Position numbers and translations under genes: made by a program. 64,000 bases of DNA, taken from Trogon surrucura. Lineage: Eukaryota; Chordata; Aves; Trogoniformes; Trogonidae. Shown here in pieces: positions 50,401-62,146 of this stretch (position 1 is its first letter; every line of letters begins with the position of its first letter). The notes under the pieces are model-generated. The model did no database searches. It was not told the DNA's origin and saw only the letters and a list, made by a program, of their open reading frames with translations. Where the stretch lies: assembly GCA_020746105.1 (NCBI GenBank), contig CM036618.1, forward strand, positions 125,912,191 to 125,976,190, written 5' to 3'.

Positions 50401-51428
50401 TGAAGGCTTACAAATAAATTATATTTTCAAATTTACTTCAACCTATGCACAGTAGTGGGGAAAAATCCAGCAAAGAAACATTAAACTTCAGCACCGCGGC
50501 CACTGCATTGAAGAAATAATTATAACAAATTCTTCCTCAAGTGGGGAGTAATTACTATGTACTAATAAACACATTAAATAATTCATTCTTATTATTTTGG
50601 CATTTCTTTCTGAACCAGGTGTTTAGGAAGCTGTCTCAGATGGAAGCACTAATGCTTGGACAAGTCTGGAGCTACCAGAGCCTGGCTCCAACATGGCCAG
50701 CAAAGACTTCTTATCAGTATTAGAAGATGCTATGGTTTTATTAATTTTTCATCATCCCCCCATGAATATTTTCTCAGTTTCCTACTTACTCCCATGAAAC
50801 TTTCTGAGCTTTCTCAGTTAAGAAAGATTCAAGCAAGATTTCTGTCTCTAGTCCATATTCTCTTGTATTTTTAAAACACAGTAATATCTTAAGACTACTA
50901 AAAAATTTCTTCTCATTCTCACTACCATTTTTGGATTGCCTGACTCTCCACCAAAGTCAGCAGGAATGCCCAGGAGCATCCCATGTAGTCTTAGTAAGCC
51001 TTTACCTCCTCTCTGATCTTTTTCTGAAGCAATCCCAGTATTTGGCTTATCATAACACCTAAAGATTCTTGTTCACATATTGAAAATCTCAGCCATACCA
51101 TGAAGAGCCTGGAGTCACTGAGGAGAACAGAGTTGTTTGTTTGTTTTTAAAAATTAAGAGTCATTACTGGCAAGAAGATTACTCACTCTTTCCTCCTTTT
51201 GCAGTTTCTTCTTCCCCCTCACTCCTCGTATGGCATGTATTGGATTTGACTTGCCAGCTGTGAGAAACACCATTTTAAGATTCACTTCTGAGCCTGTCTG
51301 CACATGCTAGGAAGTACCATCACCATGAGGCAGCCCTGCAAATGCATGCTTGCTGCTTGATTAAATAATGCAGAACACCTCCATCTATTTGATCCAGATA
51401 GAGCCGCTTTTGAGTCAGCTGTTCTTAC
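47411..51428. other. Non-coding region, no supported gene
   Basis: Nothing here reaches the level of a supported gene. It contains a 23-base A-run at 50,169-50,191. A plus-strand stretch at 50,611-50,723 follows a pyrimidine-rich CAG acceptor-like sequence and is open for 35 codons, but no donor or family resemblance supports it. Short frames at 47,416-47,996 on the plus strand appear to be chance. Confidence 0.5.
50169..50191. repeat. (A)23 homopolymer
   Basis: Uninterrupted run of 23 A. It could be the tail of an old retroposed copy, but no recognisable body or target duplication was found upstream. Confidence 0.85.
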
Positions 51429-51520
51429 CTTCAAGTTTTTGAATGACCAGGATCACAGACCAAGTTGCTGGCTTGGGGATGTTCGTGGCTGGGGTCCCTG
51501 CGTACACGGTTCACCCGAGC
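51429..51520 (-). ncRNA. Candidate non-coding exon, minus strand
   Basis: Read on the minus strand, a strong acceptor (CTTGTGTTTTTCAG) is followed by 92 bases and a near-perfect donor (AAG/GTAAGAAC). All three frames contain stops, so if it is a real exon it is untranslated or belongs to a long non-coding RNA. A similar splice-flanked segment lies at 52,679-52,736 on the same strand. Two good signals this close are suggestive, but nothing else proves transcription. Confidence 0.35.
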
Positions 51521-52678
51521 CTGAAAAACACAAGCGCAGAGACGTAACAAGGTCTTGGCATTATATACCTGGCAGCTGCATTTGCTAGGCCATTCTGCAG
51601 GAATTCAAAATAAAGGACAGTCTCTTGGAGATTCCTCCCCTGCCCCAAAAGCAGGGGAACAAGTGACTGGGCCATTTTCTTCTGCATCAAACTAGCAAGA
51701 TCAGCATAAAGAATTCACACCACCATAGGACTTACTTCAAAAACGCATAAAGAATTGAAGTAGCCTGTGCCCTAGCACAGGTTGGGGAGGTACCCTGCAG
51801 CAACACAGCAAGCCTGGGGGGCATGTGGTGTTGGAGAGGTTCCAGCAGCACAAAGGAGTACGGGGCCGGGTGCCATGCCCACGCCGCAGAGGCAGTTTGC
51901 CCTCAAAATGTTAAAAAGGGCACGCTGGCTTTGTGCCACGTTCATAAACATGTCCTTCAACCACAGCCTTCGGGGAATGGGGTCTACTGAAACCATCCAC
52001 CTGCTGAAAAAATAAACTGCTATTCTTTACCTTCTAACTCTTCAGCTTTTCTCCACTCCAGAACGTGAAATCCACTCACTACATCTGCTATGCAAGTGCT
52101 ATTTAAAATTCACTCGCATGGTGAATTTTATAGCTCATTCATGCTCGGCTCAGAAGCTGGGAATGGCCCTGGAACAACATGTGCTAATTTTCAAACTGAA
52201 GCAGAATTATGCTAAAAACAACTGAATGAGGAGTCCATGAGGCTTGGTGCAATTACATTTTACTGAAAAACGCCTAACCATGTGGGCAGAGAGCAAGACA
52301 GACAAGATGAAGGTCCGTAACTACTAAAACCATTTTTATTCATTAGCACAGAGACCACCCAGCAGGTTACAGGACCCCTCAAGAGCACTGACCCTTTTCT
52401 CCACACACTGCTCACCTTCTCCCCTTAGTAAGCAGTATTTTTAGGAGCCCCCATAGGATTTATTAGTATAATCAATATCACGAAGCTAAGTATGGTTTTT
52501 TTTTCTCCGGTAAATTTAGTGTAAGCTTTCTGCTTGCTGGCACAGGCAATAGCAGGCAATCCTTTCACTGGGCTTGCCCCCAACATGCAGCACCCAGTCC
52601 CGGGGCAGAGACACAGCAGGCGCAGGAAGGATACAACTAGCCTCCCCCCAGAACCATGAGGAGGCCTGCGTCTCTTAC

Positions 52679-52736
52679 CTGAATGAAACAGCTCCAGGAG
52701 CTTCACATCAGCCTATCCTCAATCTGGCGGGGAACA
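52679..52736 (-). ncRNA. Candidate exon, minus strand
   Basis: On the minus strand the acceptor CTTCCTCCTCATTTCTTCCAG is excellent and the donor CAG/GTAAGAGA matches the consensus. The 58-base segment has a stop in each frame; one frame is open for ten codons, reading VPRQIEDRLM before TGA. A possible 19-base microexon upstream (52,928-52,946, acceptor TTTTCTCTCCAG, donor CAG/GTATGT) would join it in the same frame. It may be part of a minus-strand long non-coding RNA with 51,429-51,520, or an alternative 3' end of the gene whose terminal exon lies at 55 kb. Confidence 0.35.
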
Positions 52737-53089
52737 CTGGAAGAAATGAGGAGGAAGAGCCTGGCACAGGGGGCTGTCTTGGCAGCACAGCCAACAACTT
52801 CACACGCCGCAGCTGGGGCACACAGCTGGTGGCAACTTGGGGCTGCTGTGTGGCACCTGGTTCTCTCTCTATAATACGTACCACAGCAACTTCAGCTAGC
52901 ATAAAAGACAGAAGCCAGTTCACATACCTGGGAGTTTTAAAGATAGCTGGAGAGAAAATGAACAAAAATCCACAACGCGCAGCTCATTTCTCAACCGAGC
53001 AGGAAACACTTCAAACGGTTCCTTCAAAGCAAACGGCACATGAGCCTGAGCACCTCATGGCTTCGGTCATTAAAGGAGAGCAAACAACA

Positions 53090-55011
53090 GTGAGATTCGA
53101 TAATTTATTACTGTTGCTAAGACGAACACAGATACTTGGATACCCAATTGTATGCAGAACTGTAAAAAAATAGTTTTAATACAGTATCAAAATTTACACA
53201 AGTGTGGTGTCAAAAGAACAGTGTCCCTCAAATTAGCCCCTGCACACACATACTGCAGGCACAAGTACATTTTACATTTTTTCATACATATATAGAGAGA
53301 TAGAGAGATATATAGGAATACAACAACTGAAGTTTAACTACGCAAACAATATGTATGGGAGAAAACAACATATAAAGGTAACAGACAACTGTTTAAGCTA
53401 GCTTATATGTAAGAAATTATGCGAGAGCACAATGTTCCAAAAGAGAAGGCCGGATTCTGCATTTCCAACTCAAGGAGACAGAGCTACCAGGAGTTTTGCC
53501 CAAGAAAGCAATGCCAGATTAGAGGTCTTTTAACAAATGGTACCAAGTAAAAATAACAACAGAAACTAATATAATTACTACTCCAAATTAACAGATTTTC
53601 TGAGGACAGTTAGCAGATTGACATCATACTCCTATATAACAAAAGATTGTACAGCAACTGAGCTACATTTCACTGCAAATAGCCCACAAATACAGCATGT
53701 AGCAAGCTCAGAGAAAACAGAGGGTCTGACTTTGGCTCAAATCTTAGTAACCAAGAACAAACCAGAAACCCAGGAACTGTTGCATTCCTATTTTCATTTT
53801 TTGTTTTTTTAAAAACTTTTATTAGTCTCTTTGATGCCCAGCTATAGTAAAAAGTTAAGCAACAGCATTCAGTCACAAGCCTGTTGCACATTCATACATG
53901 AAACTATTGTTGCTTTTAGATATGCACAAAATACCTATTGTTGCAATTCAATACACACAACTATTATCATACACATAGATAAAAATAAACTAAGCACATC
54001 TAGGGCGCCGTCTGGTCAAATCTCAGGCAATCTGAACAAGAGCCTTCTGCCTTGTAATGATGAAAGACATGCTCCAAGTATAATAAAACCTTTTTCTTTG
54101 AAAGAATGCTACAGTGGCAAGAAAAGCTTTTTTTTTATAATGCAGTGCAATCTTTTAGATCCTTATAGACTCCTGTTAAATAAACCAGCACGTCTCTAAA
54201 TTAAACAGCAGAAATTAGCATCCTGACAATTGGAAAATACTTTCTGAAAAAAAAAAAACCAACTCCAATGGAGACCTGTAATAATGATACCTAAGTACTC
54301 TGTTCATTAAAGGGCTGCAAACGTCATACACGTCTTCAGATGTGCATCAAAGTGAATCAAGAAGAAAGCTATCTTTACTTTCATTTAGAAAGAAATTGTG
54401 TTTCACTACAAGTACTGTAGTTATGCTACACTACTGGCTGGTTAGGAGACTTTATGGTCTTTTAGCACCTCCAAAGGCAGTTATTTTACCAAAGCAAAAA
54501 AATCATCTGGAAATTGCCTAAGCACCATTAGCCAATATTCTACGACTGAAGCGTGAGTTACTAAGAAGTGACATTCTCAAAACCGTGGAGACAAAGGTCT
54601 CTCCAGTCTGGTGAAAAACCTCTGTTAAATCCAGTGGAAAATTCGGTCAGACTTACTAGAGATTCACTGTTACCAATCAAAACAAAACTTATCTCATGTA
54701 ACTCCTGTAGAATTCCGATTTTCTTTTAGTTAGGATGGAAATACCTCAGTGCTTCTAAATGGAGCGGGTTGAAGTGACGACACGGCAGCAGCGTTTCGCT
54801 AGCCAGTAAACCAGAACAGCAGAACTTGGGGAACGCTGACAACACAGCTCCTCTGAAAAGACCTTGGTGCAGGATCTCTTCTAGTTTCCAACAAAGTATC
54901 TTTCAGTGCATACAGACACCCCACCGTCAGCTGGGAAGTCGCTGTGGACACAGTCAATTCTTTCTCTCTCATTGGCAGTTCAAACTCTTTCTCTTCAGAG
55001 AGAGGACTTGC
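53090..55011 (-). other. Probable 3' UTR of a minus-strand gene
   Basis: On the minus strand this 1.9 kb follows the stop codon of the terminal exon at 55,012-55,111. It is AT-rich and free of long frames on that strand. It carries polyadenylation signals: AATAAA at 53,104-53,109 (read as TTTATT on the plus strand) and another at 53,817-53,822. The proximal signal would give a UTR of about 1.2 kb and the distal one about 1.9 kb. The boundary is inferred from the signals alone. A plus-strand frame of 199 codons (52,574-53,173) overlaps its far end and is not treated as a gene. Confidence 0.5.
53104..53109 (-). terminator. Distal polyadenylation signal AATAAA (minus)
   Basis: Canonical hexamer on the minus strand about 1.9 kb beyond the stop codon of the 55-kb terminal exon. 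It is the best candidate for the distal transcript end, with cleavage expected 10-30 bases further at about 53,075-53,095. Confidence 0.45.
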
Positions 55012-55111
55012 TCAGGGCCTTTTACATAGGTCCTTTATACTGATTTCCTGACAAATGTTGTCTAATTCCAGGGCACGACCCTGCAGCATCTCCAAGTTTC
55101 CTCCACACAAC
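55012..55111 (-). CDS. Terminal coding exon of an unidentified minus-strand gene
   Basis: On the minus strand a strong acceptor (TTTTTATTCCTCCCCTTAG) precedes 100 bases. These give one base to finish a split codon, 32 codons and TGA. The protein tail includes LELDNICQEISIKDLCKRP, amphipathic and Leu/Ile-spaced like the end of a coiled coil. The other two frames are less protein-like. The first base completing a codon means the preceding exon ends after two codon bases; the candidate exon at 59,341-59,379 meets that requirement. A long AT-rich 3' UTR with polyadenylation signals follows. I do not recognise the family, so no product is assigned. The choice of terminal exon rests on the acceptor, the frame and the UTR-like follow-on. 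Confidence 0.6.
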
Positions 55112-58100
55112 CTAAGGGGAGGAATAAAAAGAGATCTCATTATCACCAGGTAGGATGTGCTAGCATTCATACAGACATGCACCTGGGAAACGCCACACGT
55201 TTGTTATGCAGACCATGCAGCATGGGTATGGACAGAGGGGAAGGGACACACAACAGGAGAAGCGAGTATTTCTCAAGGGATATAACATTACTTCTGAACA
55301 CAGAAAGCACATGCTTCTAGGTAAAAATGGCTAAAAACAGAGACAAAATGAACTAGCACGTGCAGCACCAGGATATTTTACGCTTCAGATACAAGACCAG
55401 GGGCATTTACAGGCCTCAATTGAAACTTCGTTCTATTATTTCCCAAACCTCGTCTCTGGCAGAACAAAACTCAGAAGCACGAAGCTCAGTCCAGAGGAGT
55501 TTAAACATTTCCAGTTAAGAGAGCACAGAGCAGTTCTCTCCTTCGAAGAGTATACTTGTTCTCCTAATACCAAACAAGGTATTAAAAGTGTTTATTTGCT
55601 CTTCAATGAGATCCGAGGAATTGTACATGTAGTCACTGTTCCATACATGCCTGTGCATTTTGTTGAACCACAACGAAATCTGCAATGTGGCGGACGTTAG
55701 CAATTTTTTTTCTTAATGTGGACTATATGTTATAAAGGTTTCCTTCCTACGTGATTGCATAACATCCCTGTTACCATTACGGAATTAAAAATGCAGAGAA
55801 GTTATAATAAAAAAACTAGGAAAGTATTTCTTAATGATTTATAAAAAGATTGACGGACTGGAAGCAGGAGAATCAGTAGTTTGTGTCGTATCACCAGGCA
55901 TCTCTTCCAGGGACCACCAGAAATAAGAGTTGTGACTCCCACCACAGTGCATATTGCAATTCAAGATTATTTGTGTTTAATAATAATAATAATCCAGCAA
56001 CCAGCTAAAGTATAGCTGCTACTAAATCAGTCATTCATCTCTGAACCAATAGTGATATGACTGCGAAGAACGGACATAACCTGTTTTCCTTTGCCCCTAT
56101 TTGCTATTTGTATTTTACAGTGCTCAAAGCCCAGGAGGGAACAGAGATTGCATTAGTTGGAACTGAATAAACACAAAGCAGCTGGATCCTGTGAAGTCAA
56201 CATCCTGAAAAAACAGTTCCTACAGTTGATAAGCAAAGGCAGAACAACCCCAACATCCTACTGTTATTGTGTGCAAGAGATGGGAAAAGAACCCAGCTCC
56301 TCTTGCTGAAGAAAACCCGAGTATAAGCATGAAATCCAGAAATACTCCAAGACTGGAAGCAATAAGATTACAGTCTTACTGCACAGGGCCAAACAAATTG
56401 AAGTCCTTTAAAGGGAACTGTCTTTAACACTGATGGGTGGGCATAACCCAAATCCTGCAAATTTTCCATATGATCAGACTCTTGCAGCCTGAATTCAGAA
56501 GTTAACATCATGAAAACACACATGTGTTCTAGCTATGTTTGCTGACTTGTGAAATACTGTACCACGGTGAAAGCATGAAAAATGGGTCTTCAGCAAAATT
56601 TCCTGAACCAGCTGCCTATGGTAGAGCTGTTGGGAACGGCGATATGAAGAGCTGGATATGATGAGACAAGCATTTCTTTCCAAAGTTTGGTTGCCGATTT
56701 TCCTAACTTAATATTATCAAAAAGAAAGGTCTCTTGGATAGCCTTTGTGAGAAGGCACGTTACACCGACACATGCCTTTCAACAATTTTTCTAGTCAACA
56801 AACATTAGGCAATATTTACCGAGCAGCTAATGCTGACACAATAATAAACTAAAAGGTGACACTTCCAAAGTCCTTCATTTCCAGCCGAACAGATAACCCC
56901 TAATTGCTAGGAAGCTACAAACACGTACAAGAAAGCTGACATCCTAAGCAGAATTGACAAACTGGTGTCAACAGGAATACTCATGCCATTTTTATGGGTG
57001 GGAAATGAAGAAATCTTTATCAGTGACCACTTTCGCTTGTGCATATAGTGCAACAGATAGTTGGGTCTCAAAGGCATCAAAGCAATTTTATTTGCCTCCC
57101 TTTTCAGAAAGATGGGATGATATAGGCTAAATTTCTCCAGATTTATCACAAAATTCTCCTTCTGTGCTGGCACATGTACAGTTCTTAGCACAATCACAGG
57201 CATATTGCTGCCTTCTGCACACGTATTTATTTGCCCCTCTGCATCGCGTTTGCATTTTGGATTTGCGTATAGGGCTGTTCTCTGCTCACTAGTTCAACAC
57301 TGATTTGCCACAAGCAGCACTAATGGAATTTGTGTTTATATGCACTCAGCAGAAAATGTAATACTTAAGCATTCCTGGATGCATTTTGAGGAGTTATGAC
57401 AGAGTAAAAAGCCCGGTCCCAAAAACTTGACTCAAAATTTCAGCTGAAGCCTTAACTGACTAAAGGATCGCTATGAGGTTCACAATGCAGTCATGGCAAT
57501 TCATTTCTAGCTTACTTCCAACACACCAGAGTGAAAGGATGGAGAGAAATCTTCTCCCTGGAAGTCGGAGATACCCGTGGAAATCTCTGGACTCCCTGAC
57601 CCTCTTCGCCAGCTACCCCACCAATCCCACACAGCATGTTGCATCTTCCTTTTGGCTCCCAGTCCAAATGAGCGTACTGGGAACAAAACTTATCAGTAGC
57701 CTCAGGAAAATCTGGAAGAACACCCTTCCAGACTTAATCCAAACATTCCTGTGCCTTGAAATTACCTCCACTAATACATGAGGAACAACTACTAAACCTG
57801 CTGCAACATATTGCTACGTTCTCCCGAGACAATGCAAATATGGAACTATGAAGCAAAACCATTCCCAAATATGTTGTTGATGAGGTGGTACAAATACCGT
57901 ATGCGCATCCTGAGGAGAGAATTCCCACTTCCATTATCTTGATAAAATATTAACATGAGCATGTAACACCAAAAAGTTGCTACAGCATGAATTATACATC
58001 CCACTTGCATTTTGGTACCGATCAAGACCATGCACCAAAACTATAGAGCCCAAAATGAAACTTGTCATCATTCCACTGTTTTCACAGGCAAAAGGATGCC

Positions 58101-59340
58101 CTGGCAAATGTCTCATGCAAATGTTTCAGTGCATAAAGCAGCAGCAAAACACTGAGCTACAAACTGGAAGGAACTGCAATGAGAATGCAAAAGAAAAGAA
58201 ACATTATAACTAGTTTATCATAAATCCACTTTGCTTTCAACATGCACTAGGTGAATATAAGAAAAAAATAAAACCCGTGAGGAAATAACCAACTATTTAA
58301 AAAGTATAACAACATCAATAGTCAAATCACACATAGATTATAAAAGTCAGAGAGAAGGTAGCACTTTGATGCCAGCAGCAGAGCTTTTCATGAATGGGGA
58401 AGAAAGAGACAAGGCAGAATACGAGTATATATATGGGATTTACAAAAATTAATTGATATGGTCAAATTTACTATGTCAGTATTTCAGAAGTGGCATTACT
58501 TACATCAGGAGAACATTTATGGATGACTACTAAATATGTATTAATTATAAACTGCTCTTTTATCCATAAATTGCAAAGGAATAGCATAGGCAGGAAAATA
58601 CAGAGTGCTGTTACACAGATGGGGAAACTGAGGCTGCCAAACTTCTTCATAATTGCCAAATTTTACTCTTATGAAGGATAATTCAGGTCAGCTGAGTCAT
58701 ACAGTACTTTATCCCAGATACATTACCACACATAGATTTTTCTGATCAATACTAACCAACATGTTAAAATTACAGTGTTCCTAATAAAACAATAATTGCA
58801 TTACAGAAGCAGTAATTGACTTAATTTCCATACAAAATCTTCAAGGGCGTAGTGTCAGCTCTTAACACACTTTGCATCTTCAAGTGTTTCCAGGCTCAAT
58901 ATGGAACATAAAATCAAACATCTTAAACTTTCACTGCTCATTTCCAGTCACATCTTTTTCTGTCTCACTAAGGTAGCAGTAAGAGTTTTAAGAATCTTTA
59001 ACAGCCTGCTGATTTATATTTTCCTGAGCTTCCAAGACAAGGGTATGTTTAAAACCAAGCCAAAACAACAAAATGACAAAAGGAATTTTGTATTTCACAA
59101 ATTTGTTTTGCAGACAAAGAAGAGCAGTACTATATTTAAGCTTCCAGGGTCCTTCCTGACTATGGGCATACATATGTAATTGACCAATTGCATTTAAAGA
59201 TAATTAGACTGATTATACTGCTCTGCATTTCAGGGCAGGAAGAATCATTAAATTTTCTTGCCTGACCTCCTGGGTACCACAGAGCACTGACTTTTCTGAG
59301 CAAATCCAATACTCAGATCTTGTCTTCAATTAAAGCGTAC

Positions 59341-59379
59341 CTCAATGGCATGGCAGAGTTACCAGGAGGTGACATGGAA
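59341..59379 (-). CDS. Weak candidate 39-base exon, minus strand
   Basis: On the minus strand, TTTTCCTGTCCCGAG precedes 39 bases and GTACGC follows. One frame is open, reading SMSPPGNSAMPL and ending with two bases of a codon. That is the phase needed to join the terminal exon at 55,111, where one base completes an arginine codon. Small size, a GAG acceptor and an imperfect donor make this tentative. Confidence 0.2.
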
Positions 59380-60006
59380 CTCGGGACAGGAAAACCCAAT
59401 GTGAGTTTTGCAGGTTAAGACTGTGCCCTTGGTTACTCCAGCAGTGAGACTAGAGAGCGATCATCATTCCAGAAATATAAACCCTGGTCTGCAAAGCAAA
59501 CTTGTGTGAAACAGGCACAACTCCATGCACAAGCATGCAGTTTGGTCATAAGCAACTTGCAAAAAGAAACAAAACACATCCTGGCACATGAAACATTGAC
59601 TTATATATCCCTAGTGACACCACTTGTACAGAGAGAATAATCCCGTAATGTTGGCAGGGTGGGGAAGGTCACCAAGGCTCAGGCACAGGGGGACACGTGG
59701 CAGTTTTTCTCTCAACTATCTTCACGATAGATCACCTCACGAAGAGCCTTTGTCAGATCAGATGTGCAGCAAACCTCTTCTCTCTCTCAACACTGTCTGT
59801 ACCACTGGGAGATTCACAGGCAAGTTTTTTTTAAATCTCCTCATTACTCAGGAAAAATACAGCACTATCTTTAGCAATGACCTCCCTCTGTTTTCTTATT
59901 AATTCGTCCCTTTAAAATACATTCCTGCTCTTCAGATTTCTTGCTGTGCAGGAGGGAACTGCACTAGCAATGAGGCCTTGTAACAAAAACTATTTCTTTT
60001 CTGCAG

Positions 60007-60092
60007 GAATTCCAAATTGCCAAATTCATAAAGAAAAGCAGGCTCCTTACTTTGGCTCGCTCTTCCTCCTCCATTTGATCCCACTAAGTGAT
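60007..60092 (+). other. Candidate plus-strand exon
   Basis: The acceptor TATTTCTTTTCTGCAG and the donor GAT/GTAAGTGG are both strong. The 86 bases between them are open in one frame (28 codons, hydrophobic near the end). No resemblance to a known protein. It may be an antisense or lncRNA exon, or chance. Confidence 0.25.
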
Positions 60093-62037
60093 GTAAGTGG
60101 GAGCTCCACACTACCCCAGAAAGGCAGGATCAAACCCATACGCTTCACTCCGGGAACCAGCAGCGTTTCCTCCCTGGCTGGAGATGGGAAAGGCTGGGCA
60201 GTCTGTTTAGCTCACAGCTCACTTATTTCAAATATAACACTATCATTTATATCTATTTCTGCCTGCCACAATACCTCTAAGCAAACTAAAAGCTGAGCTT
60301 TCACATCATACTGAGCTAAATTCTGTGTATTTCTTATCAATCCATTTCAGCAACCAAGCTATCAGGCATTGTTCAAATATTTCACTTACACCAACCAGCT
60401 ATTACAGGTTGTCAGAAGCATGTTGTTAAATGTTCCATTCAGGGAAGCGTCTTTACCAATGGGTATTTTAAGAGAACCACAAAAAGCTTTTTTTCAATAA
60501 TTATGCATGATCTCTTGACAAAATGACTTGGCATAGCTTTATTTTCTAGGCAGCAGCAGGTGAGATATATGGAAGATGCACACAGAACCTTGAGAGCTGC
60601 TGAACTGGGCTCTCCTCAGCAGCCGGACTGGTGGTTTGTTGTATCTCTCATGTATGAGGGCGAGACCAGAGCCCGCACAGGCAGGGGGACAATGGGGACG
60701 TGGTCAGGGATGGCTGTTAAAAAGGGGACCTGCAATTGCGTACATGTGGAGAAGGGCTCAAGGACTCTGCTGCTCCTTTCGCCCTGCAGATGCCAGAAAA
60801 ACAAGCGAGGTGGCCCTGGTGAAGCACTGCAACTAGGTTTTATGTTACAAGAAGGGATCCGATTGCTGTAATCTGTGCACAGCTCGCTTGCATAAACCTA
60901 TTTCCTCAGGCTTCACAGAGAAGAAGTCAATGTCACCCAGTCATGCAGAAGATAATCACCCTGCGCAAAATCTCAGATGTCCAGGCAAGTCAACAACACG
61001 ACTGAGCTCTTACTGCACACTGGGCAACTCCACGAAGCTCAAAACTAGAGCAAGAGTCTACGAATTCCGTTCCCCTGCAAGAGTACAAACCTGCTCCCTC
61101 CAAGTAACCAGTTATTCCCCCTGTAACATCTGTATAGGTAAGGAACACCTACTTTACCAAACAAATACTAAAGCAGTTTAGCTAATGAATAAAGTACAGG
61201 AGAGAAGACTTGCACAAAGCACCAGAAACAATTGTGTCACAGAGCCAGTGCTGCAAGACTGGAACGTGGAGTCTCAGCTCTCTGCTCAGCTCATGGTCAG
61301 TTTTCAATACTCTCCAGAGAAGCTCAGACACAGCTAGTGCCCATGCTACAGTGGGACAGTGAACTCAGCTGCTTGTTGATTCTGATAAACCACTGCATCT
61401 TTTAACAGCTTTTTAAGTTTTATTAACTGCAGTGATTTCACTGTTGACATAGGTTGAGAACTCACTAATTTGCCCCTCTGATTGCAGCTGTCAATTACTG
61501 TTTATCCATGCAATGCAGGTCTTCGCAATCCAACTCTAACTTCAGAGTAAATCACATCTGCTCTCAAAGAAGTTTTGACACTGACCTTGGGATCACGATG
61601 CATGGTCTTCAGTCCAAAGTTCTGCTATTTTTATTATGAACATACCATGTGCACTGGCTTTATCTTTGCATTAAAGTACTTCTCTCTGCATGGGTTACAG
61701 GAATCCATTATATTCCACTGGAGAACAAATATGTATCCTAGATGAAGTAATAGACTTCCTTATCCAGAAACACACTGCTTTCAGCTTCAAGAAAAACCAT
61801 ACAAGTGTAAGTAATTTGGAGAGCAGCTACAGCTGGCCTCACCCCCATTATAAGGACTGGATCCCTGCCCCAAGAAAGACACAGTCCACAGATGCAACGA
61901 GTGACAGACAGAAAAAACAATCCCACTCATGACAGGAACATCCCAGTGGTGACCACAGGAATGTTGCCAGGACAATAACGACACATGTTGAGTAACAGAC
62001 ACAACGTTCGGCATGGACTGTACCAGAGGAGTGTTAC

Positions 62038-62146
62038 CTTCAGAGCATTTACCACTGAGTCAGACTGCTGAGAGGCTGAGCCATGTCCACTGATGCTAGC
62101 TGGCTCGTTTGCAGAGCAGTTACTCCCCTCCGCCCCTCCTGGCATC
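62038..62146 (-). CDS. Candidate internal coding exon, minus strand
   Basis: On the minus strand the acceptor is CGAAGGATCCCATTAG and the donor is AAG/GTAACACT. The 109 bases hold one fully open frame: one base, then 36 codons that include SGHGSASQQSDSVVNALK. The composition (Ser/Gly/Gln-rich, soluble) is far more protein-like than nearby chance frames, and the other frames contain stops. The exon would end on a codon boundary, so it cannot join the terminal exon at 55 kb directly; at least one exon should lie between. The polypyrimidine tract is T-rich but lies slightly upstream of the AG. Family not recognised. Confidence 0.45.

Larger units (their letters stand above)
55112..62037. other. 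Probable intron(s) of the minus-strand gene
   Basis: If the terminal exon at 55,012 is real, this interval is intronic. No additional exon is certain. It includes a weak candidate at 59,341-59,379 and a plus-strand splice-flanked 86-base segment at 60,007-60,092 (acceptor TTTCTTTTCTGCAG, donor GAT/GTAAGT), which could be a non-coding or antisense exon. No mobile element was recognised. Plus-strand frames at 57,473-57,781 and 59,946-60,296 show no domain. Confidence 0.45.

Noticed and set aside
50611-50723. Plus-strand open stretch after an acceptor-like CTTTCTGAACCAG
   Set aside because: No donor or family resemblance, and the opposite strand is also open, so strand and reality are undecided.
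52574-53173. 199-codon plus-strand frame
   Set aside because: No recognisable domain. It overlaps minus-strand splice-flanked segments and the distal 3' UTR, and its composition looks random.
55850-55980. Minus-strand frame containing SLEEMPGDTTQTTDSPASS
   Set aside because: It looks protein-like by composition, but no acceptor precedes it and no donor follows in phase.
56343-56435. Possible minus-strand exon with donor GCA/GTAAGA
   Set aside because: The acceptor is mediocre and two frames are short; no protein-like character.
60560-60870. GC-richer stretch suspected to be a CR1 remnant
   Set aside because: Only isolated similarity to CR1-like wording; block order could not be established.
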